Shown here piece after piece: positions 35,239 through 46,186 of a stretch of 64,000 nucleotides of DNA (the stretch's first letter is position 1; every line of letters begins with the position of its first letter). The translations under genes were made by a program, and so were the position numbers. The stretch is taken from NCBI GenBank assembly GCA_014904985.1, contig MU129036.1, forward strand, positions 62,001 through 126,000, in the 5' to 3' direction. Under the pieces are notes generated by a model that was not told where the DNA came from, did not search any database, and was given only the letters and a program-made list of their open reading frames with translations. This stretch comes from Hydnum rufescens UP504. Taxonomy: Eukaryota > Basidiomycota > Agaricomycetes > Cantharellales > Hydnaceae.

Positions 35239-37299
35239 TCATCTACCAATAGTTTCCAAACCGAGGGTATGTTCCAGGGCCCGCGATGCAAAGTAGCGAA
35301 CGTCAGCATCTGTGTCCTCTTTCAGTGTTTCGACAACGGGCACGATGGTCCGTTGTATAACCTCTTGGCCCATAGGCCCAGACTCTAGCAAGGTCGCAGC
35401 AAGTACTTCGAGCGATTTTGCAACGTTAAAGCGGATATTAGGGATGGGATCGTCGACGAGAGTGAGGACAGTCTGCAAGACAGCGCCTTGGATGACTTCG
35501 GGTGAAAGAGAAGGGGCGATAGTGGTGATGGCAAACACTGTTGTCATCCGGTATAGATAATTTGGGTGACTGCCCATTTGCAGTACTTTTGGAACGATCG
35601 TGTTGTTAGCCCACTCAGGGCCGAACACGTCTGTAAGTCGTTTGAGGTTGACTGTGGCGGCTTCCCGGATAGAATACACGTTATCCCCCAGCCACGACAT
35701 GCACAAACTCCCAAGTTGCTCGTCAAAGAACGAGACCCCGAGTTGAGTGGCTAGTAGGGGGATGTACTCAATGATCGCCTGACGCACCCGCCATTGCTTG
35801 TCTTCTGCAAGGTCTACGATAGCAGGAAGGAGAGATTGTGATAAGAGGTCGATGCCAATGACGTTGTTCACTTGTTCGAGTTTGCTGATGATGTTCAACC
35901 GTACGTCAGGGAATTCATCCTTGAGCAGATGCAGGAAGAGAGGGAGGAGGTGCTCGATAGTCGCTTCTTTCCCAAGCAACGGCGCAAGTCCCGTGATCTG
36001 GCCGCCCAACGCAGCTCGCACATGTTGTGATTGGTCTGTGGATAAGTCGCGATACAGGGAAGGAGGCGAGAAAGGATGGTCTCGGGAGGGATTAACTTCG
36101 CGAACCCAGGGATCTGACCCGCGCCTGCCGTGCGCACTTCGGCTTCGTTGTCTTTCAGCAGCATCACGTATGCGGCCACTAACTCATCCCGGACGATATC
36201 TGGCCCTACAGCCTCCGCGAGCTGAAAGGATCACAGATCAACGAGGGAAATCACGTATCACCATCTATGTAGCCTAACCTTAACGAATGTATTTGCAACC
36301 ATGTATCGCACGCGCCAACTCTTATCTTGGTAAGTTTGGCGAATCGAACCTAGGAGGTGTTCCTTAACTTGGTGCGGTGCCATTTGCTCGGCAATAGCGA
36401 TAAGATCTTCTACTGTGAGAAGTCGCACTGAGTCCTGTTCGTCTATGGACAGTCGGATATAGATTGCGAGTGCGTCCGACAAAACGTGCTCTTTCGAAAG
36501 CTTTTTGGCGAATTCCTGGGGTAGATTATCATGAATTTAGCAAAGTATAATCGCCCCTAGATACGTTACTGACTCCAAGGTGTTTGGCGGCCGCTCTCCG
36601 GACCATGGGTGTATCATCCTGAGCAATAGCAGCATACAGCCTTCGAATCTCTTCTTTGCTGGCTTCTGATGCGCGAGGATAGATAGGGGCATATAGGGAT
36701 GCGGATGAGATTCGGGAGGTAAACCACTCCCCAGTGGAGAGTTTGCGTAGGAGGGGAACGGCATATTGTTCGGTTTGATCTGGTGTCAATACGGCTACGA
36801 TCTTCGAAATTGACTCTGTTGCCTATGTGAGTCCACATGTGTAGTTCTCTGATTAGCAACGAAATAGTCCATGCTGGGTAAGGGAGAAAGGCAGAGCGCG
36901 ATTACCTTGTCTCGGACAAGAGTTTCCTCCACTGCGGCAAGATTTTCTAATGGACCGAGGAGGAGATGTGCATACTCGCGCCCTCCAAGGTAGTCTTCAA
37001 AGTTTTTTCCTAGCTCATCAGCCAGGGCGAGGAGAACCTCATCTTCATCATCGAGGGACTCCTGAAGAAAGGGGATAAGATCGTCACGAGCACGCGATGG
37101 ACCAAGGGCAAGTGCGATGGTCGAAAGTCTACGGATTGCATTCAACCGTAGCGCGACATCTTCAGACTTCAGTTCGTCTATAAGTATACTGGGGGAACCG
37201 CCCGAAAAGTGATAGATCAGTTCGGAACAAGATATTTGGTATGCGTCCAGTCGTGATAGAACGAGATACTCACGCGATCGGATACAAGTCTTCCGCCAT
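35239..37299 (-). CDS. TPD3: PP2A regulatory subunit A (PR65 scaffold, HEAT repeats)
   Basis: Scaffold subunit of protein phosphatase 2A; its HEAT repeats hold the catalytic and B-type subunits. The start at 37299 gives MAEDLYPIA, an intron with donor GTGAGTAT, then [20 protein letters not shown]. Repeats continue through [137 protein letters not shown] and [16 protein letters not shown]. One frame slip lies near 36055, between the segment SRLLP and [13 protein letters not shown]; as the gene is normally essential this may be a sequence error. Introns separate the N-terminal repeats; length fits the family's roughly 590-600 residues. Confidence 0.9.
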
Positions 37300-37501
37300 G
37301 ATAAACGTGCTAGGGAAGGGATGTTCGTGTTAAGCGCGAACCAGAAAGTGCGTTTGTGTATGGTTGGGCAGGGGGCAAGACTCGACGCCGGGAGGTGCCG
37401 AGCAGCTGTTAAATTGCAGCACGTAAGTTTTGTTTCGCAGATTATTACTACATCGAGTGCTATCATTGGTGGTCATGATCATCCTATTGTCATTTATTCC
37501 T

Positions 37502-39554
37502 CTAGTTAAACAAGTGAAGAAACGTGAAGACCGTCCCAGTCATGATCAGACTCTTCCATATGGAACCGTACACCCTTTGTCTGTTGGACACGTCCCCGCT
37601 ATGAACTTGTGGACTCTGGTACACCTGGAGAGAATTGATTGTCCAGGATGCATTCTAGCGAAAGAGTTCTCGAGTTAGCAACATGCAGAGAATGCCGACA
37701 AAAGGCCATACAAACGCACCGCAAAGTTGGTGGGGTCGATAATACGATCCGAACACGTCCCGGGACACCCCGAACTGATATAGCTTGTGCCAGCCCAATC
37801 TCCACAGAACGTTATGTCTAATCCACCTCGATATCAGCACCATACCCTTGCTAACGGCGAAGCAACAACTCACCAAAAATAATCGAATGGTTATAAAAAA
37901 ATTTATTGGTATCACACGCGGTGCCTCCCAAGTAGGCAGTTGGGGTACCCCAGTTATTAGGTTGCGGAGCGTTCGCTAGGATGTCCGCCGGTATAGCTGC
38001 ACGATGGAAGAACCCTATGGAATGATTCACATGAGGATAATGCAATTCAGGGGAAAATGAAAAAAAAAAAAGGACGTACAAACACGAATTCCGTCGTCTG
38101 CCCACATCATCGCAAATATCCCACCCTTGAGGACATTAAATTCCGTCCCATACGACGCTTGACTAGGATCCACAGTCTGGCATCCGGAATTTGAATTGGC
38201 ATATGCATAACAGTCTGTGCTCTGCGCATTTACCAAAAAGCTGAATATCATTAAAAAAAAAGCAAAAACAGAACGGTCTGCACCTGGATCCACCCTGTGG
38301 AATTCTGGTCTGCAGTGGCACCGGGCGCGGGGGCCACCAGGTTACAACCTGTCCCGAATCCGATTCAGATCAGAGTGACGCCAGAAGGGATATGAAACAC
38401 TCGCCATCCTCAGTGTGAAATGCGATTTGATTATGCACATTATCATGTACGCCTTCGACAATGTCAATTTCACCACCTTGGGGCCAATTTGGTCCACTAG
38501 CAAGATATATGAAGTAAGAAGCCAGGACCGAAGGCGCCACATAAGTGCAGAAACATACACAGTCCACCAAGCTGGCCACACACCACACCTAGAAGAAAAG
38601 ATATGTACATCAGTTGTTCGATCAATATGGCTAGTCCGAGGCCCATACCCCCATGGAGCCTGTTCCACATCCTAATTACCCATTAAGCTGAGTACTCGTA
38701 AACTCCATAAAGATTTCAGTCCTAAGTTTGCGCACCAGTATGAATAAGCCCTTATTAAAAATTTGCTGTGACTCTATACGTATACTATTACGCGCTTGGC
38801 CTTGCGTGAGTGTCGACCAATGGTCGACCTGCATAACTGCCTGGTTTGCAGAGTTGACGTAGGCCATTCCAGAACTGAAAGCCCAGTCCTCAGAAACGTA
38901 TCTAACCCGAAGACAATGATCAATCGCGGAAATGGACTCGGTTTGCATAAATGTTAAGATCTTACACCACTTGGCCGCTGATATGATATGTAATCAGTCA
39001 ATCATGGTATCAGCGGAGGGATGGAATATCGACACGCACTGGGTAGGATCAGGATACGTAGCAAAATTCCACCCACTGGGAACGAAGGCCCCAACAACTA
39101 CATGAGCAAAAGACTGAGGGGCGAAGGGGCACAAGACATACTTAAAGAATGATTCTCCTTCAAATATGCGCTGAATAATCCATGTATTAGGCAATGTGGC
39201 CTTAGCCCGTCGCGACGGGGGCCGTCTAGGTTGTAGGCGTGGTAAAAGGGGCTTCCCATGTTCTAACGGCCGGCGATGATCCCCCGGTATCGGGTTTGGT
39301 GCATATGGGGCAGCCCCGCGCCCCCCTTCCAAAGGGAACTCTGGTAGAGGCTTGGGCTCTAACAAGGCACTTAGTCGTGGTAGGAATCCGGACCACCTGG
39401 ATCGTAAATGTGACAAAGAGAACGACGTATCGCGAAAGCGAAGAGCTGATACAACCACGCCAGAGCTAGGCACCAAAGGAATGAGTAGCATGACCAAAAC
39501 GAGCACCCGTATGATTGAAGAAGCTAGACATCGAAGGGCGAGGAACAGGTACAT
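37502..39554 (-). CDS. GH16 family endo-beta-glucanase-like glycoside hydrolase
   Basis: Fungal glycoside hydrolase family 16 enzyme acting on beta-1,3(4)-glucans or in cell-wall remodelling. The catalytic signature GGEIDIVEGVHDN (ExDxxE pattern) is at about 38450-38490. Other blocks: GMAYVNSANQAVMQVDHWST and SIRIESQQIFNKGLFI upstream, then STDCYAYANSNSGCQTVDPS, YGTEFNVLKGGIFAMMWADD, NNWGTPTAYLGGTACDTNKF, and ITFCGDWAGTSYISSGCPGT with C-terminal SWTINSLQVYQSPQ and a stop at 37502-37504. The N-terminus from 39554 has a hydrophobic stretch (VLVLVMLLIPLVPSSGVVV), possibly a membrane anchor, but the frame between it and SFF is not fully clear. Many introns; borders approximate. Upstream neighbour of TPD3 on the same strand. 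Confidence 0.78.
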
Positions 39555-40198
39555 TGTATGCCGGTGCTGGGCGAGTGGTGAAGAAGAGTCCTTGGTAGCG
39601 GCGTTACCAGCACAGATAAAAGAAAAAGACAGAAGGTAGGACTGCGCGCGGCGATGAATTAATTGCGAACAGCCTTGTAAGCAAAGCTATTGCAAGACTA
39701 GGCAAGCGTCCAACACGTGTTGTTGACGCGGCACACTTGACACGTTGCCCGAGTACCTGGGACGGTGTCGATGCCAATCTCTTTCTCGTGGACAGGATAG
39801 GACGCTTTGGGTGGTACAGCAAGGACTGCTTTCGTTATTTCGTGACGGGGGGTGTGTTCCAGCAAATGGGGCGATCTGGATCGGCTTCCGGACCCAGGGA
39901 AAATAAATTAATCCTAAAATAGAAGCCCATCCTGCCTCAAATTCATTACTCATTTCAGATGAGAGCTTGAGATAATCCTTGGAGGACGCGGTCTCCTTCA
40001 CTTAAAGCCAGACGCGGCGAAGGACGTTCCATGCTCCCTTTTAAGGAAGGCTTGGGCCCGGCATCTGCCGAAAATACAAACTATACGACCTCAGCCAACA
40101 AGAATTTGCAGGCATAACCATTGGATTGTCAGAGCATGCGCACATAAGATGACATGAGGGAACAGCATTGGAAAAAGATACAAAACAGATCCCTGCCT
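39555..40198. other. Spacer between GH16 and RPL15
   Basis: About 640 bp without a supported gene. Minus-strand open frames at 39604-39822 and 39687-40001 look like chance. It should contain the promoter of the GH16 gene and the RPL15 3' end. Confidence 0.4.
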
Positions 40199-41100
40199 CT
40201 AGCGGTAGCGGCGCAGAGAAAGACTAAACAGTGTGCAGGCATTAGATAGTGCCAGTGACAGATGCGAAATATGACATACGTATTATTTCTTCTCCAAGTG
40301 GCCCTACGTGGAGTGTGGTTGAAGCGATGACCCTTCCCGAGGCCGCGGTTCTGTTTTCCAATGGACGTAAGACCACGGGCTTCACGTCGCTTGTGGACAG
40401 GAGCGGCGATCCAGTTGATTTTTGGGTCGCGGCGGATCTGATAAAATCTCCCCCATTAGTACCACCGAACATGGATGCACCACAAACGAAATAAAACTGA
40501 CAGCTTTGTGTGATGGATCAACAAGAATAACCTCGTAGTATTTATACACGCCGTCCTGATTGATCCAATACGAGTTCAGCACTCGCAAGTTCCCGCACCG
40601 TTTCCCCACGCGCTCTTCCGCGGTGCTGCGAAGGCCGCGCTGGAATTTGAGGTGGTTCACACCCTGTCGGACAGGTTTCCCGTAGGTAGCACCTGAAGAA
40701 AAGAATTGCGATAAATCCCACTGCAATTATAGCCCACCTGCAGCGGCCCTTCCAAGTAGACAATAGTACGCACCCTTGGGGACAGGCTTCTTTCGGTTTC
40801 CACGGCGCACACGGACACGATAGATAACATAGCCCTGCTTCGCTTTGTAGCCGAGACGACGGGCCTTGTCAGGTCGGGAAGGGCGGGAGGCACGGTGAAT
40901 CACATTAAGCTGGCGGTACTCCCAGCACCGAACGCGAAGGAGGAAGCGGAGAACATCACTCTGCTTCTTTTGGTAAAGAGCGCTGATCTAAAATATCAGG
41001 ACAAGACCAGGACCATCGATATTCAGTTCCTGAACCCAGAGAGCATAACGACTAAGTGGCAAACACAGCATCAAGCACTCACATAGGTATAGGCACCCAT
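40199..41100 (-). CDS. RPL15: 60S ribosomal protein L15 (eL15)
   Basis: Structural protein of the large ribosomal subunit. The start at 41100 gives MGAYTY; an intron of about 95 nt leads to [20 protein letters not shown], then [20 protein letters not shown] and [21 protein letters not shown] second intron precedes [20 protein letters not shown] and [41 protein letters not shown] third intron precedes [20 protein letters not shown] and [21 protein letters not shown] last intron (donor GTATGTCA) leads to LSLRRYR and the stop at 40199-40201. All joins keep the frame. Early intron after six codons is common in fungal ribosomal protein genes. Confidence 0.93.
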
Positions 41101-41721
41101 GATTGAACCTAGAAACGAAAGGAATCAGCACATGAACCGGAGGTACATCCGCCGAAATTTCATCCATCCAGCCCCTCCAGCCACTCTCAAGCCAGCCCAG
41201 ATCACTGAACGGCCAGTAGAGAGCGAATACCATCATAAGGATAAACATAACACTCACAATGGACGAGATAGAGGCTGGCGGTGGCCTAAACTTGCTGGGC
41301 GCCGCAGATGTTGAGTCGGATGCAAACTTCAGCAGATCAATTGATTCATGACTCAACGCCAACTTGCCTGACCAATGAACATGATCGAGTACAGACAGTT
41401 TTCTCATTTCTATTGGGAAACCAATCGGGCTATAGTGCTTCTCATCTTCAAGGCTATCCCTAGCTACGATATCACAAGTCCCTGAAACACCAGCAAATGG
41501 AAGGGGACCCAGCTTCTGCAGGAGGCTGGCACTATAGTCATATTTCATCAATCATAACTTGGGGGTGGCAATTGTAACACCGCATTATGTCTGGAACGTG
41601 GCGCTTGCGCGGATATCAGCGCGTGTGACCGAAAACTCGTTTGTTGCTTAAGTCGAAAATATACATTGAACAGTTAACACCAAATGTTACTGCGCCGACT
41701 CGCACTTGCCACATTCTATTC
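41101..41721. other. Spacer upstream of RPL15
   Basis: About 620 bp between two minus-strand genes, expected to hold the RPL15 promoter. A long minus-strand open frame continues from here into the RPL15 first intron; I treat it as chance (see rejected items). Confidence 0.4.
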
Positions 41722-43562
41722 TTACCTTTCAATGCCCGGCCTGATACCGTGTACACGTGGCGGGGGAAGGGAACGGACCCATCCACCCATGTCTTGGCCT
41801 TCCTTTGCCCACCCAAGTTCTCCCATAGTCAACCCCGCGACGCGGAGGAACAGGGTCCCATCCAGCGCCTCGATGCCCTCTAATTCTTCCTTCCCTCCAG
41901 CCCAATAACCCGCGGGTCTTGACCCAAACAGATTGGCCCAATGCATCAGAGAACGCATAATCTTGCAGAAATGTTCGTCAGAATGCTCGAGCACGCTCGG
42001 GACGATGGCGAGCCACGGGTTTGGGGTCACGGTCTCTGGCGTCAAAGTGCCCTTGACCGGTTTGTGTGATAATTTTAGGGCGGCATTGGGATCCTGGGGC
42101 GAAATAGTAGTGGACTTCATGAATTCCTTGATGTGGAGGACGGGCTTTTGTTCCGTGATCCACAGTGCCAATATCGTACAAAGATATGTGCGAAATAGGA
42201 GTTGGATGGCATGCGGAGGGAAGTAGGCCACTATTGCGGGGAAGAAAAGCGAGGATGTAATCAAATGCATCCTTTGAACGCGAACGGTAAGCGTGCTGCA
42301 GGAGATAGAGAGGGGGGGGGAGGAAGCCACGTACAAGAAAAAGTCTGCCCAGAAGGGCCGCTCTTCGTTAGGGCTCCACCTCCCAACTCCGTACATGAGA
42401 GTCACGGCGAAGGCGAATTCTTCAATTTTACGTTCAACTTCGCGATCGCCAGCAGTGCCCCGGCCAATGTTTAAGGTCCACATATTAGCATACCTGTATA
42501 CGGTGCACGACAAGTCAGCCAGGATTAGTAAAGACCGAATCCTGAATAGTGCTTCCTTTAGTAATGGCTCCTGTAACTTTTCCACAACTTCGTAATAGCT
42601 CGTCCTGTTAATTTCGGTAATTCCGACGGCTTGGATGGTCATGGTGTCGTCTCGTTGTATCATTGCGAGGATATTGAACAAAGAAATTTCCTCCGTGCGC
42701 GACGATGGAGCAGGAGAGACATCATTGAGTCCAGGGGCCGTATAGCCTAAGCTGTGTGATGTCATGCGAGAGCCGAGGGAGCTAATTTCCCCCGGGTGAT
42801 TATCATCATCCCAGGAAGAAACTGGAATTAGGGGAGAAGTATGGCTCTCATGGACAGCCATTTCAGCCAAAGCTGTCCCAATAGCTTGATGAGTAATGGT
42901 TCGGGACTATGAAGAAAAAAATACAATGTCCACAGTACCTCCGGCTACCACACCCACCACGCCAAATTCGAGACCATAGCCGAGGTGAATCAAGGGGTGG
43001 TAGAGGCTTCCAATGAAACGGCTGAACATTTCCGGCTGGTTATTTCCAAGCTGGTCGTCATAATTGGCTTTTCTGGAATAGATATACTCCTCCAAAGTCT
43101 TAGAGACGCCTTTCTCCTGTAGGCGGGTTGCGAAGAAGGCATAATAGGACTGGAAGTATCCGGGTCACCGAGATGGGAGATATAATTCTCTGGGGTGATA
43201 AGACCTGGAGAAGGGATCGCCGGAAGCAGCATCGCTTTATCATGTTCGTAGATCGCCCTCAATAAATTTGAGTTAGCTCCCAGGGCAAATTTGGCAAATA
43301 GGTGATGTGGCAAGTGACTACAGTATAGGGTTGTTCATGAGTGATCCAAGGGAGATATAAAGAGAAAGAGATGGGACTTGTGAAAACCAAGCTCGTTTAC
43401 GAAGATGTGGTGATTTTGAATGTTGAGTTTGAGAAGGGTTCGGAGAGTCTGTACAGAGTCATCCGTGTGGCCTGCGAGAGTGGACGGACAAAGCGGGGAA
43501 GGCGGGAAACGAGAAGGTGCAGCGAAGAGCCAGTCAAGATCGAGAGTGGGAACTGAAGCCAT
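41722..43562 (-). CDS. Questin-oxidase-like protein (DUF4243 family)
   Basis: Member of the questin oxidase-like family, named for a Baeyer-Villiger-type step in fungal polyketide pathways; the role of basidiomycete members is generally unknown. The start at 43562 gives MASVPTLDLDWLFAAPSRFP, then NHHIFVNELGFH. After an intron: HHLFAKFALGANSNLLRAIY, NYISHLGDPD, then EEYIYSRKANYDDQLGNNQP and MFSRFIGSLYHPLIHLGYGL with EFGVVGVVAG. An intron of 54 nt (42871-42925 region) leads to AIGTALAEMAVHES. The long last exon includes ADLSCTVYRYANMWTLN and ends RVHGIRPGIER. The pair of histidines in the FHNH/HHLFAKFALG and HPLIHLGYGLEFG motifs is the family hallmark. A broken piece of this gene lies at 45.2-45.7 kb. 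Confidence 0.78.
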
Positions 43563-43805
43563 GGCTTCAGCGCTGAGTACAACGTTACAACTAGGTAAAT
43601 GGTGTGATAGGTGACTATGTTGGCGGAATAAGTCCGCAGCCAATTCCGATCAGTACTTGTTGACCGATGGACCCCTAGATACGTCGTATAGTTGCGTTGG
43701 TGACTTGTACCCGTCCCCCGACACGAGCGTAAATCCAACAGACTGCAGGACCCTGCACGGAGGATACCCGATTTGGGGTCTGTAGTGTCATACTAGTAGT
43801 GTCAT

Positions 43806-43892
43806 GAATTTCATGATAGAGCCTAAATGGACTCAACATCGATTTGCAAATTAAAGCAATGTTGAGTCCATTTGGGCTCTCGTGAAATTTCG
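43806..43892. repeat. Short hairpin (36-bp imperfect inverted repeat)
   Basis: The left arm (43806-43841) and right arm (43857-43892) are reverse complements apart from about five mismatches. The core AAATGGACTCAACAT pairs with ATGTTGAGTCCATTT. The loop is about 15 nt. It lies between the questin-oxidase-like gene and kinase copy A and may be a snap-back MITE remnant. Confidence 0.65.
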
Positions 43893-44027
43893 AGGCGTGT
43901 TTTCGCATTGTTTCAAGTACCATATATTATCCTATCACAAACAGCTTCACAAGCAGACAGCACGATTGACCGCGGAAAAACATAGGCCTTGTCGTGGATG
44001 AAGCTGTAGAAGGGTGTCATCATTGAT

Positions 44028-45165
44028 CTAGAAAAGTAACGAGGGAAATATACATATGATGGACGGGTCTGACTTCCGAGGCACCCAAATCTCTTCGAAG
44101 GGCTGTGATATTCCCAGGGTTTGACATATGTCTGCGATCGTCGGGCGACAAGGGGGCTCTGGATCCCAGCCGAGACCCAATAATTCCAGTTTACGCTGAG
44201 AAATGATGGTCCTAATCTTGTATGGAGGTTCGCCCAGAGAGATAGCGCACATTATCAGAGGGGAATTCTTATACCAGAGAGCGGGATGGAATAAGAGTCG
44301 TGCCACATTATCAGAAAGTGTTCAGTGCAAACCTTAGCATATGTATATGTGCATACACATGCGTATATGGACTTCAGGATACTGGATTATCGGTCAGCTG
44401 TTCTTGGGCCATGAAACGAAGTGTACCGCCAATGGCGGAAGATGTAAAACCAGTCGGACCACCAGCCAGTATTACAGACAGGCCGAAATCGCACAAAGCA
44501 GCACGTCCATCCATTGCACCAAGAAGTATATAATGGCGGATCTTGCTTGAGGAGATATCGGAGTCCCCTCGCCACGTCTTCGCACTAAGCACTTTCGTAA
44601 GAACAAAAAATGAGCTTTTATGAAAGCACTTCGGCATTACCAATGCTTGACGTCGCACGTTGGGAACCCGTCGGATATAATGGAGAGCATTACCCTAGAG
44701 TACCAGGGTGAAATAAGACCAGGCCCCAATTTCCCTGAGAAGAGGTATGATGTTCGGATGATTCAGCGACTTCCACACTCTCGCTTCCCGTTTCAACCTC
44801 TATGGAACAGTCGTATCAATGGGCCAGCTGATAATGATTTCATAATACCTTGGGAGTTTTATTCCCGCGTTCATTTTCCACACGTGGTGTTCGAAGGATC
44901 TTCATGGGCGGCAAGCTGGTTCAAGAGGAAGGCTGTGGCGGTCCCAAAGATTCATAAGACTCGAGGGCTCACTTTGGTCGAGTTCCCTCGAGACTTCCTC
45001 CTATCAGCACGGGACACTGAGGAATATCCTCCACTGGTGGCCGAGGTCTTGTTGTGTATTTCACAGGTGACGTCAAGAACCACGGAGTCAGATGGGATTT
45101 GCTTATCTCTCGATAGGAAAGGGCATCTTAATGAACTGAGCTGCGTGATCGGACGTTGCTCCCGC
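44028..45165 (-). pseudogene. TKL-type protein kinase, copy A, lacking the catalytic loop
   Basis: Fragments in kinase order on the minus strand: a segment with VTCEIHNKTSATSGGYSSVS (N-lobe lead-in), degenerate N-lobe sequence around 44700-44850, then SKIRHYILLGAMDGRAALCD, FGLSVILAGGPTGFTSSAIG (activation segment) and WDPEPPCRPTIADICQTLGI (end of C-lobe). Between QDPP and the DFG region the HGDLK catalytic-loop exon, present in copies B and C, has been lost. Several frame slips occur. It cannot be an active kinase. Its upstream edge joins a fragment of the questin-oxidase-like gene. Confidence 0.75.
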
Positions 45166-45690
45166 TGATGGAGGTTGGCATACCTGTAATGACGCACGAC
45201 AAGTCAGCCACATTCAACGAGGACAGAATCCTTCCTTTAGTAATGGCCCCTGTAATTTTCCCACAACCTTCGTAATAGCTCGTCCTAGTGAATTTCAGTA
45301 ATTCCGGCGGCATGGAGTCATCTCGCTGTATCATTGTGAGGATATTAAACAATGTGCGCGACGATGGGGTAGGGACATGATTGAGTCAGGGCCGTATAAC
45401 CTAAGCTGAAGTGATGTCATGCGAGAGCCCACCGAGTTCTCCGAAATCATCCCAGGAAGAAGCCGGGATGAGAGATGTATCTCATGGACAGCCATTTCAG
45501 CCAAGGCTGCCCCAATAGCTTCATGAGTAGTGGTTCGCGACTATGAAGAAGAATATAATGCTTACCTTCGGCCACTACAGACCATAGCCGAGGTGAATAG
45601 AAGGGATGGTAGAGGCCTCCAAGGAAACGGCTGAACATTTTCGGCTGGTCTATTTACATGCTTGTCGTCGTCGTTGGCGCTCATGCACTG
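45166..45690 (-). pseudogene. Questin-oxidase-like gene fragment
   Basis: Minus-strand pieces MFSRFLGGLYHPF, EAIGAALAEMAVHE, FNILTMIQRDDSM and TSYYEGCGKITGAITK correspond in order to the middle of the good gene at 41.7-43.6 kb. About 20 bp around the LEFG segment is deleted and other slips are present. The aligned intron is 47 nt here, against 54 nt in the good gene. It directly abuts kinase copy A. Confidence 0.75.
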
Positions 45691-45929
45691 AGATCGGCGA
45701 AGCAATTGCTTCGCAATCTCTCACACAACCACACCAGTGTTGAAGAATTGGTGCGGAGCCACTTAGATTCGCACAACAATGAGAAAGATAGAGCATTTGA
45801 TCAGAGTCAAGCAAATGCTTGAAGGATACGCTGACTAAGCAATGAGCGTTAGAGCTCGCCATCCCAATTCCAACAACCAGTAGAGACAAACAGTTTTGAC
45901 AGACAAATGATAGATAGACTAGCTAGCTA

Positions 45930-46095
45930 CAGGCCTTGTCGTAAATAACCTTGATCCAAACAAGAAGAATATTAAATGATGGATACAGCCTTGTCGTAAA
46001 TAACCTTGATCCAAGCAAGAAGAATATTAAATGATGGATACAGCCTTGTCGTAAATAACCTTGATACAAGAGGTGTGACCATTGATCAAGAAGAA
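45930..46095. repeat. Tandem repeat, 55-bp unit, about 2.5-3 copies
   Basis: The block GCCTTGTCGTAAATAACCTT begins at 45933, 45988 and 46043, an exact 55-bp period. The first two units are nearly identical; the third diverges after ACCTTGATACAAG. A related block, GCCTTGTCG, occurs near 43987 downstream of kinase copy A. Confidence 0.85.
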
Positions 46096-46186
46096 TATGA
46101 GGGCAATATAATATGGATATGATGGGACGGGTTTGAGGAGGGACTATCCACCGCAGAGCCATTTGGGGAGCGAGACTGATCTCAAG

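Noticed and set aside
39604..40001. Minus-strand frames between GH16 and RPL15 as a small gene
   Set aside because: Composition is not protein-like, there is no conserved motif and no start context supporting a gene.
40988..41551. 187-residue minus-strand open frame upstream of and into RPL15
   Set aside because: It overlaps the RPL15 start and first intron, has no recognised domain and is best explained as chance openness of a 5' flank.
42871..42926. 27-nt intron in the questin-oxidase-like gene
   Set aside because: The acceptor CATCAAG gives a 54-nt intron in the right phase (VVAG to AIGTALAEM), and the fragment at 45.5 kb has the matching 47-nt version.
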